DNA from: Synechococcus sp. MVIR-18-1 | GTDB taxonomy: Bacteria; Cyanobacteriota; Cyanobacteriia; PCC-6307; Cyanobiaceae | NCBI RefSeq assembly: GCF_014279835.1 | Contig: NZ_CP047942.1 | Span: 1,426,001 to 1,490,000, forward strand | Direction: 5' to 3' | Length of the DNA: 64,000 nt | Part shown: positions 16,952 through 26,752 of the stretch, in pieces | How the letters are laid out: every line of letters begins with the position of its first letter | Numbering within the stretch: position 1 is the first letter of the stretch | Notes under the pieces: model-generated | Database searches by the model: none | What the model was told of the DNA's origin: nothing | What the model saw: the letters and a program-made list of their open reading frames with translations, nothing else | Made by a program: the position numbers and the translations under genes

Positions 16952-17356
16952 ATGTCAGCTGAAAAGGCCTCTCTGAGTTGGGTGTTGGCGGCCAACAATC
17001 CCCAATCGCTGGCTGAGTTTTATGCGAAAGCTTTGGGATGTTCATGCCGTGCAGGACTGTCTGACCAGCACTGGATGGTGTCTCTACCAACCGGAGGAAC
17101 GCTTCAGATTTATTGCCCTTCTCGTCAACGGCCTTGGCCCGTTCGAGGTGCGGCCCTGTCCCCTTGTTTTCAACGGATCGGAACCGACCATCCAGAGACG
17201 GAGCTCGGAGGTTGGATCCAACAACTGGAAGCGTTGGGAGCGCGGCGGCGCGAAGCCGCTCGTCTCGAATCGTTTGGAGCGGAATGCTGGATGGAGGATC
17301 CGGAAGGGCAGCCCTTTCTCACCTTGGTGCTGCCGCAAGGTGCCCTGAACTCATAG
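16952..17356 (+). CDS. VOC (glyoxalase/bleomycin resistance) family protein
   Basis: A 134-residue single vicinal-oxygen-chelate domain. The betaalphabetabetabeta start is SWVLAANNPQSLAEFYAKAL and the C-terminal strand is AECWMEDPEGQPFLTLVLP, whose ECWMEDPEG part matches the typical metal-side E/D-P-x-G pattern. ATG 16952 is chosen because the start at 16910 would only add an atypical 14-residue extension. Function is unspecified; it could be a dioxygenase, isomerase or resistance-like fold. It precedes the uracil-DNA glycosylase gene by 25 bases, in the same direction. Confidence 0.8.
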   Translation: MSAEKASLSWVLAANNPQSLAEFYAKALGCSCRAGLSDQHWMVSLPTGGTLQIYCPSRQRPWPVRGAALSPCFQRIGTDHPETELGGWIQQLEALGARRREAARLESFGAECWMEDPEGQPFLTLVLPQGALNS

Positions 17357-17381
17357 GGTTTGAGCCGAGCAAGCCAAGCGC

Positions 17382-17981
17382 GTGTCCTTAGAAGACTTAG
17401 AGGCGTCCTGTCTCCAGTGTCAACGCTGTGACTTAGCGAAAGAACGCCAGCATGTTGTGGTCAGTCGCGGGAATCCTTCAGCGCGGCTGATGGTGATTGG
17501 TGAAGCACCAGGGGCTGATGAGGATGCTCAGGGGCGTCCCTTTGTTGGGCGTTCCGGCCGACTTTTGGATGCCTGCCTGGCGGAGGTCGGTCTTGATCAA
17601 ACCGACGACATCTACATCTGCAACTTGATCAAATGCCGGCCCCCTGGCAATCGACGTCCAAGCCCAGCTGAGCTCAAGGCCTGCAGACCGTGGCTGGATC
17701 GTCAAATTCTTGAGGTCAATCCGGAGATCCTGTTCATTCTTGGAGCAACAGCCACAGCAACACTGCTCGAATGCCGCACCCCGATTAGTCGCTTAAGGGG
17801 GCAGTGGACGGAATGGCAAGGGCGTTATGTGATGCCGAGTTTTCATCCCTCCTACCTCTTGCGCAATCCTTCACGAGACCCTGGCAAGCCCCGCTCGCTG
17901 TTCATGACTGATCTAGCCAACGTCAAGCACGCCCTGAACGGGGTTGTGTCAGGGTTAACTCCAGATTCGAGCGATCCTTGA
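17382..17981 (+). CDS. Type 4 (iron-sulfur) uracil-DNA glycosylase
   Basis: A 199-residue family 4 UDG that excises uracil from DNA to start base-excision repair. C13, C16, C85 and C101 match the four-Cys 4Fe-4S pattern (QCQRC at the N-terminus; [11 protein letters not shown] then KACRPWL). Motif A is [20 protein letters not shown] and motif B is SFHPSYLLR. Translation begins at a GTG (17382). The TGA shares a base with the ispG ATG, so the two genes are probably co-translated. Confidence 0.92.
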   Translation: MSLEDLEASCLQCQRCDLAKERQHVVVSRGNPSARLMVIGEAPGADEDAQGRPFVGRSGRLLDACLAEVGLDQTDDIYICNLIKCRPPGNRRPSPAELKACRPWLDRQILEVNPEILFILGATATATLLECRTPISRLRGQWTEWQGRYVMPSFHPSYLLRNPSRDPGKPRSLFMTDLANVKHALNGVVSGLTPDSSDP

Positions 17982-19174
17982 TGACCGCCTCGCAGCGTTA
18001 CGACACCAAGATTCACCGCCGGGTGACGCGCACGGTGATGGTCGGCGATGTTCCGATCGGAAGTGAGCACCCGATCGCGGTGCAATCGATGATCAATGAA
18101 GACACGCTTGATATCGACGGATCGGTCGCAGGAATCCGACGTCTTGTCGATGCAGGATGCGAAATCGTGCGCGTCACGACGCCGTCGATCGGACATGCCA
18201 AAGCGATGGGGAAGATTCGCTCAGCGCTTCGAGCTCAGGGATGCATGGTCCCACTTGTGGCCGATGTCCATCACAACGGCACGCGCATCGCCCTCGAAGT
18301 CGCCAAGCACGTCGACAAAGTGCGCATCAATCCTGGGCTGTTTGTTTTCGATAAACCAGATCCCGATCGCCAGGAGTTCAGCCAAGACGAGTTTGATGCG
18401 ATTGGAGATCGGATCAAGGACACATTTGCTCCTCTCGTGAAGGTGCTGAAAGAGCAAAACAAGGCCTTGAGGATTGGTGTGAATCACGGCTCCTTGGCTG
18501 AACGCATGCTGTTTACCTACGGAGACACCCCCCAGGGCATGGTCGAGTCGGCCATGGAGTTCGTGCGCATTTGCGATTCACTCGATTTTCACAACATCGT
18601 GATTTCGATGAAGGCATCCCGTGCACCCGTGATGCTGGCGGCGTACCGATTGATGGCCGACACCATGGATCGGGAAGGATTCAACTACCCACTGCACTTG
18701 GGTGTCACCGAAGCAGGGGATGGCGACTACGGCCGCATTAAGAGCACGGCCGGAATCGCAACGCTGCTGGCGGAAGGCCTTGGAGACACCATCCGGGTGT
18801 CCCTAACAGAAGCCCCTGAAAAGGAAATTCCTGTGTGCTTCTCGATCTTGCAGGCGCTGGGCATCCGCAAGACGATGGTCGAGTACGTGGCATGTCCGAG
18901 CTGCGGTCGCACTTTGTTTAATCTCGAGGAGGTCCTCCATCAGGTCCGAAACGCCACCTGCCATCTCACCGGTCTCGACATTGCTGTGATGGGTTGCATC
19001 GTCAACGGTCCTGGCGAGATGGCTGATGCGGACTACGGTTACGTCGGCAAAGGGCCTGGGGTGATCGCGCTCTACCGCAATCGTGATGAGATCCGAAAAG
19101 TACCCGAGTCGGAAGGTGTGGCCGCCTTGGTTCAGTTGATCAAAGACGACGGTCGCTGGGTTGAACCCGACTGA
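17981..19174 (+). CDS. ispG: 4-hydroxy-3-methylbut-2-enyl diphosphate synthase
   Basis: A 397-residue IspG (GcpE), the penultimate MEP-pathway enzyme converting MEcPP to HMBPP with ferredoxin electrons, needed for carotenoids, phytol and quinones. The N-terminal TIM barrel shows [11 protein letters not shown]. The C-terminal 4Fe-4S domain has [11 protein letters not shown] (two Cys) and [20 protein letters not shown] (third Cys and the Glu ligand). ATG 17981 gives the canonical start; the TTG one codon upstream is less likely. The TGATG overlap with the uracil-DNA glycosylase indicates coupling. Confidence 0.96.
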   Translation: MTASQRYDTKIHRRVTRTVMVGDVPIGSEHPIAVQSMINEDTLDIDGSVAGIRRLVDAGCEIVRVTTPSIGHAKAMGKIRSALRAQGCMVPLVADVHHNGTRIALEVAKHVDKVRINPGLFVFDKPDPDRQEFSQDEFDAIGDRIKDTFAPLVKVLKEQNKALRIGVNHGSLAERMLFTYGDTPQGMVESAMEFVRICDSLDFHNIVISMKASRAPVMLAAYRLMADTMDREGFNYPLHLGVTEAGDGDYGRIKSTAGIATLLAEGLGDTIRVSLTEAPEKEIPVCFSILQALGIRKTMVEYVACPSCGRTLFNLEEVLHQVRNATCHLTGLDIAVMGCIVNGPGEMADADYGYVGKGPGVIALYRNRDEIRKVPESEGVAALVQLIKDDGRWVEPD

Positions 19175-19201
19175 TGTCGTTAAGGTGCTGAAAAGGTCCT
19201 T

Positions 19202-20563
19202 GTGGACGGCATGCGCGCTAAAAAATTCGGCATCAAAGGATCCCAACGCAGCAGCTGGTTTGTTGCCCTAGGCGCAGGGGCTGTCACAGCGGCAGTGGTG
19301 GTGGCCAATCCTGGGTTGGGTTTACCAAGCACGACCTCGTCGTCCATCACCAACAGCCCGAAAGAGGTCATTGATCAGGTATGGCAGATCGTCTATCGAG
19401 ATTTCCTGGATTCATCCGGGGGTTATGACCTCGATCAGTGGTCCATTCTTCGCAAGGACTTGCTCTCCAAGTCCTATGCCGGAACAGCGGAATCGTATGA
19501 AGCGATTCGCGGCATGTTGGCGAGTCTTGATGACCCTTACACCCGATTCCTGGACCCGAAAGAGTTCAAGGAAATGCAAATCGACACGTCAGGTGAATTA
19601 ACCGGTGTCGGCATTCAAATCTCACTGGACAAAGACACCAAAGAGATCGTGGTGGTGTCTCCAATCGAGGGCACGCCTGCCTCAAAAGCCGGGGTGCAAC
19701 CCAAAGACGTCATCGTTTCGATTGATGGTCAACTCACCAAAGGGATGACCACGGAAGATGCTGTGAAGCTCATTCGTGGAACGGAAGGAAGTGACGTCGT
19801 CCTGGGCTTGCGCAGGAATGGCTCCATCATCGACGTACCTCTTGTGCGGGCTCGCATTGAAATTCAGGCCGTTGACAGTCAGCTCAATACCAGTGCCAAT
19901 GGCACCAAGGTGGGTTACATCCGCCTGAAGCAGTTCAATGCCAATGCATCCAAAGAGATGCGTGCAGCGATTCGCGAACTGGAGAAGCAAGGATCTCAGG
20001 GTTACGTCCTTGATTTACGCAGCAATCCAGGGGGATTGCTCGAAGCCAGTGTCGACATTGCGCGTCAGTGGCTGGATGAAGGCACAATCGTCAGCACAAA
20101 AACCCGTGAGGGCATTCAAGATGTGCGCCGCGCCACTGGCAATGCGTTAACCGACCGTCCAGTCGTGGTGTTGGTAAACGAAGGCTCAGCAAGTGCAAGC
20201 GAAATCCTTTCAGGAGCGCTGCAAGACAACGAGCGTGGACTTCTGGTGGGCCAAAAAACATTTGGCAAAGGACTCGTCCAATCCGTGAGAGGTCTCTCTG
20301 ACGGTTCTGGGATGACTGTGACGATTGCGAAATACCTCACACCCAAGGGCACCGATATCCACAAAAACGGCATCCAACCGGATGTTCCGGTGGAGATGAG
20401 CGAGAAGGAAATTAAAACCCTCACTGTTGAACAATTGGGGACCAACAAAGATGGGCAATACCGCGTAGCAGAAACCACCCTGCTCAAAGCGTTGCAAGCT
20501 CCGAAAACTGGAAGCACCTATCAACCAGGAGCGGCCAACCTTCAGTCGGCACTTCAGCGATAA
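19202..20563 (+). CDS. C-terminal processing serine protease (S41, CtpA-like)
   Basis: A 453-residue tail-specific protease. An N-terminal basic-hydrophobic segment (about residues 18-40) is a signal or anchor for export. A PDZ domain (about 125-205) contains the GVGIQISLDKDTKEIVVV stretch. The peptidase core has LDLRSNPGGLL, the nucleophile in NEGSASASEILSG and the general-base lysine in KTFGKGLVQS. One such protease (CtpA) matures the D1 protein of PSII; marine strains carry several, so the paralogue is uncertain. Translation starts at GTG 19202 or ATG 19211. It follows ispG by 27 bases. Confidence 0.9.
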   Translation: MDGMRAKKFGIKGSQRSSWFVALGAGAVTAAVVVANPGLGLPSTTSSSITNSPKEVIDQVWQIVYRDFLDSSGGYDLDQWSILRKDLLSKSYAGTAESYEAIRGMLASLDDPYTRFLDPKEFKEMQIDTSGELTGVGIQISLDKDTKEIVVVSPIEGTPASKAGVQPKDVIVSIDGQLTKGMTTEDAVKLIRGTEGSDVVLGLRRNGSIIDVPLVRARIEIQAVDSQLNTSANGTKVGYIRLKQFNANASKEMRAAIRELEKQGSQGYVLDLRSNPGGLLEASVDIARQWLDEGTIVSTKTREGIQDVRRATGNALTDRPVVVLVNEGSASASEILSGALQDNERGLLVGQKTFGKGLVQSVRGLSDGSGMTVTIAKYLTPKGTDIHKNGIQPDVPVEMSEKEIKTLTVEQLGTNKDGQYRVAETTLLKALQAPKTGSTYQPGAANLQSALQR

Positions 20564-21018
20564 GGGGCCAATCCAAACCCTTCGCGTTCGCTTTGATTCC
20601 CTCCAGAATTGCGGCCTCGGTGCGTTGCAGAAATCGTGGCTGTCCTTCCTGGAGCGGCCTCACGAGCCCTCTGGACAAGAGCATTGCAGCCACCAGCCGA
20701 TTGGATCGCCTGATCCACGTTGTTCAAAGGAATGCGTTGCCCCCAAGTCCTAGGCCATCCCCAGGTCTTTCCTTGACGTTCCAACAAGGTGATCGCCTCT
20801 CCACGCCCGATGGAACCTGATCGCATCAAACAAGTGGTCGTTGCCAAGGTGGCAACCTGAAGATCGACCGCCTGAGTGGAGCGCGTGGGATACACAGGTC
20901 GGCTCTGGCGGCTCACTGGGAAAGGCCTCGATGGAATGTTGAGCGGCAATTGAGGTAGTCCACCTCCAGACATTTGCCCAAGGGCTGCCATGGCTAATTG
21001 GAGAAGAAGGTTATTCAT
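20554..21018 (-). CDS. Hypothetical protein
   Basis: A 154-residue protein starting at ATG 21018. Residues 1-25 are mildly hydrophobic (MNNLLLQLAMAALGQMSGGG), possibly a signal or helix, followed by a proline/arginine-rich segment and a compact domain (about 52-115) with TWGWPRTWGQRIPL and two separated Cys. The last 10 bases overlap the convergent protease gene. It is downstream of, and in the same direction as, the secreted HExxH protein gene (35-bp gap). The family is not recognised. Confidence 0.6.
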   Translation of the reverse strand: MNNLLLQLAMAALGQMSGGGLPQLPLNIPSRPFPVSRQSRPVYPTRSTQAVDLQVATLATTTCLMRSGSIGRGEAITLLERQGKTWGWPRTWGQRIPLNNVDQAIQSAGGCNALVQRAREAAPGRTATISATHRGRNSGGNQSEREGFGLAPYR

Positions 21019-21053
21019 CAGTCAGTTGGTATTTGTTAGGGAGCGAGATGGTC

Positions 21054-21557
21054 TTAGACGCGAACTGTTGAGCCGCAGTAGCGATCGAAGAGCTTCAAGA
21101 CATCTTTGGCAGGAAGCTTTGCCGTATAGCGAGCCTCAAGTTCTGCAAGATGCTGACCACGGGGATACGCCCTAATCGATTTCCATTCCTGTGGTGTTTC
21201 CCGTCTCAACACGCGAGACATCATGCGATGTTGGCTCGGAAGTGTGATCGATCCACCGGCGCAGCTTTGCATTCTGTGGGTGGCTTCGTGAGCCAGGGTG
21301 TTCCAAACTTGTGCCGCATTGCGGTGCGTACGACACACAATCAAGGTGTCATTTTTTGGGTGGTAAGCCCCTTGCAACCCCGGGGTTGAGCAATCCCGTT
21401 GAACCACCCTGACGCCGTGAGACGTGAGCTTGGTGCGTAAGGCATCAACCGCGGCCCAGGATTGCGCGTGGACAGGTGCTGGAACCAGCAGCACTAGAGG
21501 TGTGAAGCAAGCAAGCAATGTCCATCGTTTAAAGGGGTCAAGCGGCTGTATTGGCAT
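21054..21557 (-). CDS. Putative secreted HExxH metalloprotease-like protein
   Basis: A 167-residue protein beginning at ATG 21557. A signal peptide is clear (FKRWTLLACFTPLVLLVPAP, cleavage near VHAQ). The mature part holds LAHEATHRMQSCAGG, an HExxH zincin motif, and at least four cysteines that could form disulfides outside the cytoplasm. A third zinc ligand is not obvious; Glu/His residues in HLAELEARY are candidates. The function is unknown; a small cell-envelope peptidase is the best guess. An in-frame ATG further upstream would place extra residues before the signal peptide. Confidence 0.7.
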   Translation of the reverse strand: MPIQPLDPFKRWTLLACFTPLVLLVPAPVHAQSWAAVDALRTKLTSHGVRVVQRDCSTPGLQGAYHPKNDTLIVCRTHRNAAQVWNTLAHEATHRMQSCAGGSITLPSQHRMMSRVLRRETPQEWKSIRAYPRGQHLAELEARYTAKLPAKDVLKLFDRYCGSTVRV

Positions 21558-21601
21558 GGTCCGCCTTCGGGTCACCTCATCAGGGTCGGACATCAATGCA
21601 T

Positions 21602-21628
21602 AAAAAAAATCACCCAGATGGGTGATTT
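21602..21628 (-). terminator. Intrinsic terminator for the small leftward gene
   Basis: A 9-bp stem (21607-21615 with 21620-21628) closes an AGAT loop (ATCT in the leftward RNA), followed on the minus strand by eight T (complement of the A-run 21602-21609). It sits 29 bases after the stop of the 62-residue protein gene. Confidence 0.9.
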
Positions 21629-21656
21629 GTATGACCAAATGTGAGGGAAGAGCAGC

Positions 21657-21845
21657 TCAGGCCACGGGCTGCATCAGACCACCACCTGGAGAAGAGTCGT
21701 CGTCATCGTTTTCCGTGTCGTTCTGCCACAGAGCAAAAATTCCAAGTGCGGCTGCACCAACCAAACTGCCTAGAAGACTGAGGGAACTTCCCGAAGCAAT
21801 TGGATCGATGAATTCAGCCACAGGGGTATCACGTCGTAGGCCCAC
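21657..21845 (-). CDS. Small single-helix membrane protein
   Basis: A 62-residue protein. A polar N-terminus is followed by one hydrophobic helix (about residues 21-40, SLLGSLVGAAALGIFALW) and a very acidic tail (ENDDDD) ending GGGLMQPVA. It is flanked by a strong terminator downstream and mfd upstream (61-bp gap). The hydrophobic-then-acidic design suggests an inner-membrane or thylakoid protein with a charged soluble end. No family is recognised. Confidence 0.65.
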   Translation of the reverse strand: MGLRRDTPVAEFIDPIASGSSLSLLGSLVGAAALGIFALWQNDTENDDDDSSPGGGLMQPVA

Positions 21846-21906
21846 ATGGTAACGAAGGATTGCGAATTGTGTTGGACTTTCTCATCTTTCCAGCGCAGGC
21901 TTGGGC

Positions 21907-24900
21907 TCAAACCGTCAAAACAGCCTCGTTACGGTCTTTTTGCTGTCGGTCGCGCTGCTCACGCGTCAGTCCATCCGGATCAGGAATCTGTGATGCCATC
22001 TGCTCTAGCCAGCCTTTGAGTTCATCAAGCTGCCTCTCCACAGGCAAGACGCCAAGACCTCGTGCGACGACCTTGGCAACGCTTCCACTTCCCGCCTGAT
22101 AAACAAGTCGGCCATGAAGATGTTGGGGCAAACCCTGACGAAGAAGACGAAATGCGGGTTCCTCCATCGGCGTTTCGAGCGCAATATTTGGTTTGTCAGG
22201 ACGAATCCGCGCAAATCCACAGCGTTTCGCAAGCAGCTTGAGGTCCATCAACTGCAGCAGGGATTGAACAGGTCCAGGCAAGGCCCCGTAGCGATCAGCC
22301 CAACCAGCAGCCAGTTCCACAAGGGCTTCTGAACTCAGGCACTCGGATGCAGCTCGATACGCAGACATCTTCTCGTCGGCATCCACGATCCAATCCGCAG
22401 GAATAAAGGCCGTGACCTGCAGATCCACCTGCGTGTCATCCACTGCGGGAATGTCTTGTCCCTGAATTTCAGCCAACGACTCTTGCAACATCTCCATGTA
22501 GAGATCGAAACCAATGGCCTCCATCTGACCGCTTTGCTCCACACCCAACAAGTTGCCCACCCCGCGGATCTCCATATCCCGCATCGCCAATTGATACCCA
22601 CTGCCGAGCTGGGCGAATTCCTGGATGGCCCGTAAGCGCTGACGTGCCGCTTCACTGAGTGAGGCATCTCCTGGATAAAACAACCAGGCATGGGCTTGGA
22701 CGCCACTGCGCCCGACCCGTCCCCTGAGCTGATAGAGCTGAGCGAGTCCAAACCGGTGGGCATCCTCAATCAAGATCGTGTTGACACGAGGAATGTCGAG
22801 GCCGCTCTCCACAATCGTGGTGCAGAGCATCACGTCGGCTTCCCCTCCGTTGAACGCCACCATCGCGCTCTCGAGCTCACCTTCGGCCATTTGTCCATGG
22901 GCCACGAGGAGCTTGAGACCAGGAAGCATTTCACGAAGCTTGCCAGCCACCTCTTCAATCCCTTCCACTCGAGGAACCACATAAAACACCTGCCCACCAC
23001 GATCAAGTTCTTGGCGGATGGAACTCCGCACCGCCTCATCATCCAGAGCTGCTAGATGGGTTTTGATCGGACGGCGCAACGGTGGTGGAGTGGTAATCAA
23101 ACTCATCTCGCGCACTCCAGACAAGCTCATGTAAAGGGTTCTCGGTATGGGCGTCGCCGAGAGCGTCAAAACATCCACGTCCTTGCGCAAGGCCTTGATT
23201 TTTTCCTTTTGATTCACACCAAAACGTTGTTCCTCATCCACCACCAGCAAACCAAGCTTGTCAAAGGCGGTGTTCTTGCTGAGCAGCTGGTGTGTGCCCA
23301 CCACCGCATCGATGGTGCCAGCCTTGAGTTCCTCAAGAATTGTTTTGCGCTCACCTGTCGTGCGGAAACGATTGAGCAGTGCCACCTTGATCGGGTAGGG
23401 GGCAAAACGTTCTGAGAGCGTGCGCCAATGCTGTTGCGCTAACACCGTTGTGGGAGCCAGCATGGCCACTTGTTTGCCAGCGGTAATGGCTTTAAAAATC
23501 GCTCGGATGGCCACCTCTGTTTTCCCGAAACCCACATCACCGCAAACCAACCGGTCCATCGGCTCTGGTTTCTCCATGTCTCGCTTGACATCAACCGTGG
23601 CCTTGAGTTGGTCAGAGGTGGGTTCGTAGGGGAAGGAATCCTCGAGTTCAACCTGCCATGGCCCATCGATCGGAAAGGCAAACCCTGCAGCTTGATGGCG
23701 TTCGGCGTACAACTTCACCAGATCAAGAGCAACTTTGCGAACCGCCTTGGTGGCCCTCTCCTTCGCCTTCACCCAAGCGGAGCCGCCCATTTTGCTGAGC
23801 TGCGGCGGAGTATCACTATTGGCGCGAAACCGACCGAGGCTTCCCAGCTGATCGGCGGCCACCCGCAAGATGCCATCGGAATACTGAACAACGAGGTAAT
23901 CGCGAACCTCCCCGCTAATCGCTAATTTTTCGAGCTTTTTAAAGCGACCAATTCCATGGTTGCGATGCACCACAAAATCCCCTTGCTGCATCTTGTTGGG
24001 ATCAACGGTGCGGCTGGCCGCTTTGCGCCGCCTACGCACGTAACCGCTGCTGGTGAGCGACTGCTGTCCAAAAAATTCGCGATCCGTAAGAAGAACCACC
24101 CTCCACGCAGGAAGTTGCAGTCCTTCGAGCTCAGCTGTTCCTCGGGTTTTTAAGGCCACAGGTGTGCCCTGCTCAATTAAGCGATCGATCGCTTGCGTAT
24201 CGGCTGCATTGGGGACAAAGCGCGTGATGCAGTCGTGTTCTTCAAGCAGAGCCACAGCGCGGCTGGGCTGGGCTGACAACAACCAAACAGCCTGACGCTC
24301 CCGTTGGTGCTGTTTGATCAATTCACCGAGTTTTCCGAATTGATTGGGATAAGAAGGAACGGGCCGACTGGCGAGATCGAAGGCATTGGGGTGGCTGTCG
24401 TGTTCCTGAAGTTCTGCAAGATCGAAACCAGCAAACGCCTCGGCAAGCTCCATCGCCTCCTTGATGGGCCGATGCAAAGAGGGAATGGGAACAGGAAGCT
24501 CGGCGTGTTGCTCTTCAGCGTGATCAAGCCACTGCTGCCCATGGGCGCTGCCATGCCGTCGCTCATCGATAGCGATGCAGCAGTCTGCAGGCAAATAATC
24601 GAGTAGGGACGCAGGTGCATCCCAGGCCAATCCCATCAATCGACGCATCCCCTCAGGGGTTCCGCCCTCCAGCAGCTCAGTGATCTGCGCCTCATTCAGC
24701 AATTGGTCAAGGTCATCAGGCACCTGCTCGCGCAGACGTTCAGCAATCAGAGGACTGAAACCAGTTGGGGTGAGCTTGAGCGTGTCGACGGCATCGAGGG
24801 AACGCTGACTAGCTGGATCAAATTCGCGAAGTTTGTCGAGTTCATTCCCAAAGAACTCCAAACGCACAGGAAGCTCACTACTCACGGGATAAACGTCAAC

Positions 24901-25449
24901 GATGTCGCCACGACGACTCCAGGTTCCTTCCTGATCAATCGTCGAGACGCGCTCATAGCCGAGTTGACTCAGGTAGGTCGATAGCTCTTCGAGATCCACA
25001 ACATCGCCCTTCTTCAAGGCCCGGCAATGCTCTGCAAGTGCCAGCGGAGGTGGCAAGTGGGGCTGCAGACAGCGCTCTGTGGCAACGATCGCCAAATCAC
25101 TTTTGCTGCGGTCTGTTTGCAGTTCGCTTATCACCTGCAGTTGGCCCCAGGTGATTTCGGTTGTGGAGTCAAAAGGTTCGTATGGAGACCCTTCACTGGT
25201 GGGATAAAGCTGCGCACGGGACCAACCCATCAGCTCCAAGAGAGCTGTCCAACGTCCGGCCTCCTCCAACGTGGGAACGACCACCAGCAGCGGCTGATCC
25301 ATGCGTCGCGCCAATGCACTGGCCACCAACGCCCGAGCGGCTCGGCCAGCGCCGCGCATCAACAGCCTTTGGTCCCGTTCCGCTCGTTCGCACAACTCAC
25401 CGCTCAGCGCTGAGGTCTGCAACAGACGCACCAAAGAGCTGAGGGGCAT
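21907..25449 (-). CDS. mfd: Transcription-repair coupling factor
   Basis: A 1180-residue Mfd, the ATP-dependent translocase that removes stalled RNA polymerase and recruits UvrA. The N-terminal UvrB-homology modules include EGSPYEPFD. The RNA-polymerase-interacting domain includes GDFVVHRNHGIGRF. The SF2 translocase has Walker A GDVGFGKTEVA, the DEEQRFGV box (DEEQ), LSATPIPRTLYMSLSG and QLRGRVGRSG. The C-terminal TRCF autoinhibitory domain follows. The ATG at 25449 (MPLSSLVRLLQ) matches the family start better than the upstream in-frame ATG at 25485. No strong ribosome-binding site precedes either. Confidence 0.96.
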   Translation of the reverse strand: MPLSSLVRLLQTSALSGELCERAERDQRLLMRGAGRAARALVASALARRMDQPLLVVVPTLEEAGRWTALLELMGWSRAQLYPTSEGSPYEPFDSTTEITWGQLQVISELQTDRSKSDLAIVATERCLQPHLPPPLALAEHCRALKKGDVVDLEELSTYLSQLGYERVSTIDQEGTWSRRGDIVDVYPVSSELPVRLEFFGNELDKLREFDPASQRSLDAVDTLKLTPTGFSPLIAERLREQVPDDLDQLLNEAQITELLEGGTPEGMRRLMGLAWDAPASLLDYLPADCCIAIDERRHGSAHGQQWLDHAEEQHAELPVPIPSLHRPIKEAMELAEAFAGFDLAELQEHDSHPNAFDLASRPVPSYPNQFGKLGELIKQHQRERQAVWLLSAQPSRAVALLEEHDCITRFVPNAADTQAIDRLIEQGTPVALKTRGTAELEGLQLPAWRVVLLTDREFFGQQSLTSSGYVRRRRKAASRTVDPNKMQQGDFVVHRNHGIGRFKKLEKLAISGEVRDYLVVQYSDGILRVAADQLGSLGRFRANSDTPPQLSKMGGSAWVKAKERATKAVRKVALDLVKLYAERHQAAGFAFPIDGPWQVELEDSFPYEPTSDQLKATVDVKRDMEKPEPMDRLVCGDVGFGKTEVAIRAIFKAITAGKQVAMLAPTTVLAQQHWRTLSERFAPYPIKVALLNRFRTTGERKTILEELKAGTIDAVVGTHQLLSKNTAFDKLGLLVVDEEQRFGVNQKEKIKALRKDVDVLTLSATPIPRTLYMSLSGVREMSLITTPPPLRRPIKTHLAALDDEAVRSSIRQELDRGGQVFYVVPRVEGIEEVAGKLREMLPGLKLLVAHGQMAEGELESAMVAFNGGEADVMLCTTIVESGLDIPRVNTILIEDAHRFGLAQLYQLRGRVGRSGVQAHAWLFYPGDASLSEAARQRLRAIQEFAQLGSGYQLAMRDMEIRGVGNLLGVEQSGQMEAIGFDLYMEMLQESLAEIQGQDIPAVDDTQVDLQVTAFIPADWIVDADEKMSAYRAASECLSSEALVELAAGWADRYGALPGPVQSLLQLMDLKLLAKRCGFARIRPDKPNIALETPMEEPAFRLLRQGLPQHLHGRLVYQAGSGSVAKVVARGLGVLPVERQLDELKGWLEQMASQIPDPDGLTREQRDRQQKDRNEAVLTV

Positions 25450-25783
25450 GGCGGAACAACTGTCGGCAACGCACGATTCTGTCAAGGACTAGGCCCCAAC
25501 CGCAGGTTTCTACCCTTTGCCTTTGCCTTTGCCTGCTAATTGAATCCCTGCTTTAAAATAAAAAAGTATTTAGAGGTTTTTTATGCATCCAAAAAATCTA
25601 TACATCGGCCTACCTCTTCATTAGATATAGAACAGATAAATCATGTTCATAAACTCAAAATTAGCCACGAACGAATCAACAGAAATCAACGAACCATTGG
25701 CTTCAAAAGATTCCAACCACACAAAGTTGGCAGCGACGAATTAATCTGTGGCAGCAAGAGATCAGCATCTATAAAATAAACCC
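25450..25783. other. Intergenic region between divergent genes
   Basis: A spacer between the mfd start and the small zinc-ribbon gene. It begins with a short CCTTTG hexamer run and is AT-rich from 25550. It probably contains both promoters. The one long frame (TTG at 25540 to 25779) has random-looking composition and is not accepted as a gene. Confidence 0.5.
25514..25533. repeat. Hexamer microsatellite (CCTTTG)x3
   Basis: Three perfect CCTTTG units at 25514-25531 plus CC, 65 bases upstream of the mfd start. It is short, but could vary in copy number. Confidence 0.7.
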
Positions 25784-26026
25784 ATGCCACGTTTTCGCTG
25801 CCCAGAATGCTGTTGTGGACCAGCCGTTGTCCTATACCCACCCGCTGGAGCCACGCCAATCTGTGTGCGCTGTGGAACGGTCCTAGAGAAGCAGCCCCTC
25901 GTCAAACCGTTGCCCCTCCTCGTGCTGCTGGCCGTTGGTAGCGCCTTGATCACGCTGTCTATTCCGGCACTCTTTACACCGCGTCCGCTTCCGCCACCAA
26001 CCAATCCACCAGCCGCAACCGTTTAA
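25784..26026 (+). CDS. Small zinc-ribbon membrane protein
   Basis: An 80-residue protein. The N-terminus has two cysteine knuckles, FRCPECCCG and PICVRCG (CPxC...CVRC), forming a probable zinc ribbon. A hydrophobic helix follows (about residues 40-63, PLLVLLAVGSALITLSIPAL), then a proline-rich end. The topology suggests a cytosolic zinc ribbon anchored in a membrane. It starts at ATG 25784 and lies 30 bases before the UPF0114 gene, in the same direction. The function is unknown. Confidence 0.65.
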   Translation: MPRFRCPECCCGPAVVLYPPAGATPICVRCGTVLEKQPLVKPLPLLVLLAVGSALITLSIPALFTPRPLPPPTNPPAATV

Positions 26027-26056
26027 TGAAAAGAACCAAAGCATTAACAATCAACC

Positions 26057-26614
26057 ATGAATGAGCAAATGGCAGAACTTAAAATCAAAAAGAGTCGGAG
26101 AGCCCGATTCGAGTCACGTTTTGAACATTTGCTGTGGCGATTCCGATTGGTGACCATCCTGCCTGTCGTGATGAGCCTCCTTGGCAGTGTTAGCTGTTTC
26201 ATCCTTGGAACCCAAGAGGAGATTCATGCACTCAGTCATTTGTTCAAAGGATCCTTCAATCCAGATCAAAGCATTATCTTGCTTGGCAAAGTGGTAGGCG
26301 GAATTGATTACTACGTGATCGGAATTGCCCTACTTATTTTCGGATATGGGATCTATGAGTTGATCATTTCTGACATCGATCCACGACTTCAAGATCTATC
26401 AAAAGAGAGGCGAAACATACTCAGCATTACCTCACTTGAATCTCTCAAGCAGAAATTGACAAATGTCATCATCGTCGCATTAATCGTAACAGCATTTAAG
26501 CTAATGATTAGCTATGAAGTGCAATCAATATCAGACATACTCCAATACTGTGGATGCGTACTCATGCTTGCGTTTAGTGCTTGGCTTGTTGGCAAAAACC
26601 AAAAAAACACATAG
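26057..26614 (+). CDS. UPF0114 (YqhA-like) membrane protein
   Basis: A 185-residue protein of the YqhA/UPF0114 family. Four helices are predicted: about 30-50, 78-104 (DYYVIGIALLIFGYGIYELI), 130-148 (TNVIIVALIVTAFKLMIS) and 160-178. The central IDYYVIG...GYGIYELIISDID signature is strongly conserved. The N-terminus is basic (KIKKSRRARFESR). The biochemical role of the family is not known to me; an ion or small-solute function is only supposition. ATG 26057 is used, and ATG 26069 is an alternative. Confidence 0.85.
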   Translation: MNEQMAELKIKKSRRARFESRFEHLLWRFRLVTILPVVMSLLGSVSCFILGTQEEIHALSHLFKGSFNPDQSIILLGKVVGGIDYYVIGIALLIFGYGIYELIISDIDPRLQDLSKERRNILSITSLESLKQKLTNVIIVALIVTAFKLMISYEVQSISDILQYCGCVLMLAFSAWLVGKNQKNT

Positions 26615-26752
26615 GGACTTCATTTCAGCCAGCCAACACCTGAAAAACATACCCCCCACCCCAAAACAGACTCAAACTGAAGACCTTGATCTTTCATTCT
26701 TTACATCTCAATATTAGCGCCCTAAACTCATTCAACACATGACCCAGAAGCG

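Noticed and set aside
25540-25779. Rightward 79-codon frame starting at TTG upstream of the zinc-ribbon gene
   Set aside because: Composition looks like translated AT-rich spacer (Lys/Ile/Asn/His-rich, no pattern), start is TTG and no ribosome-binding site is evident.
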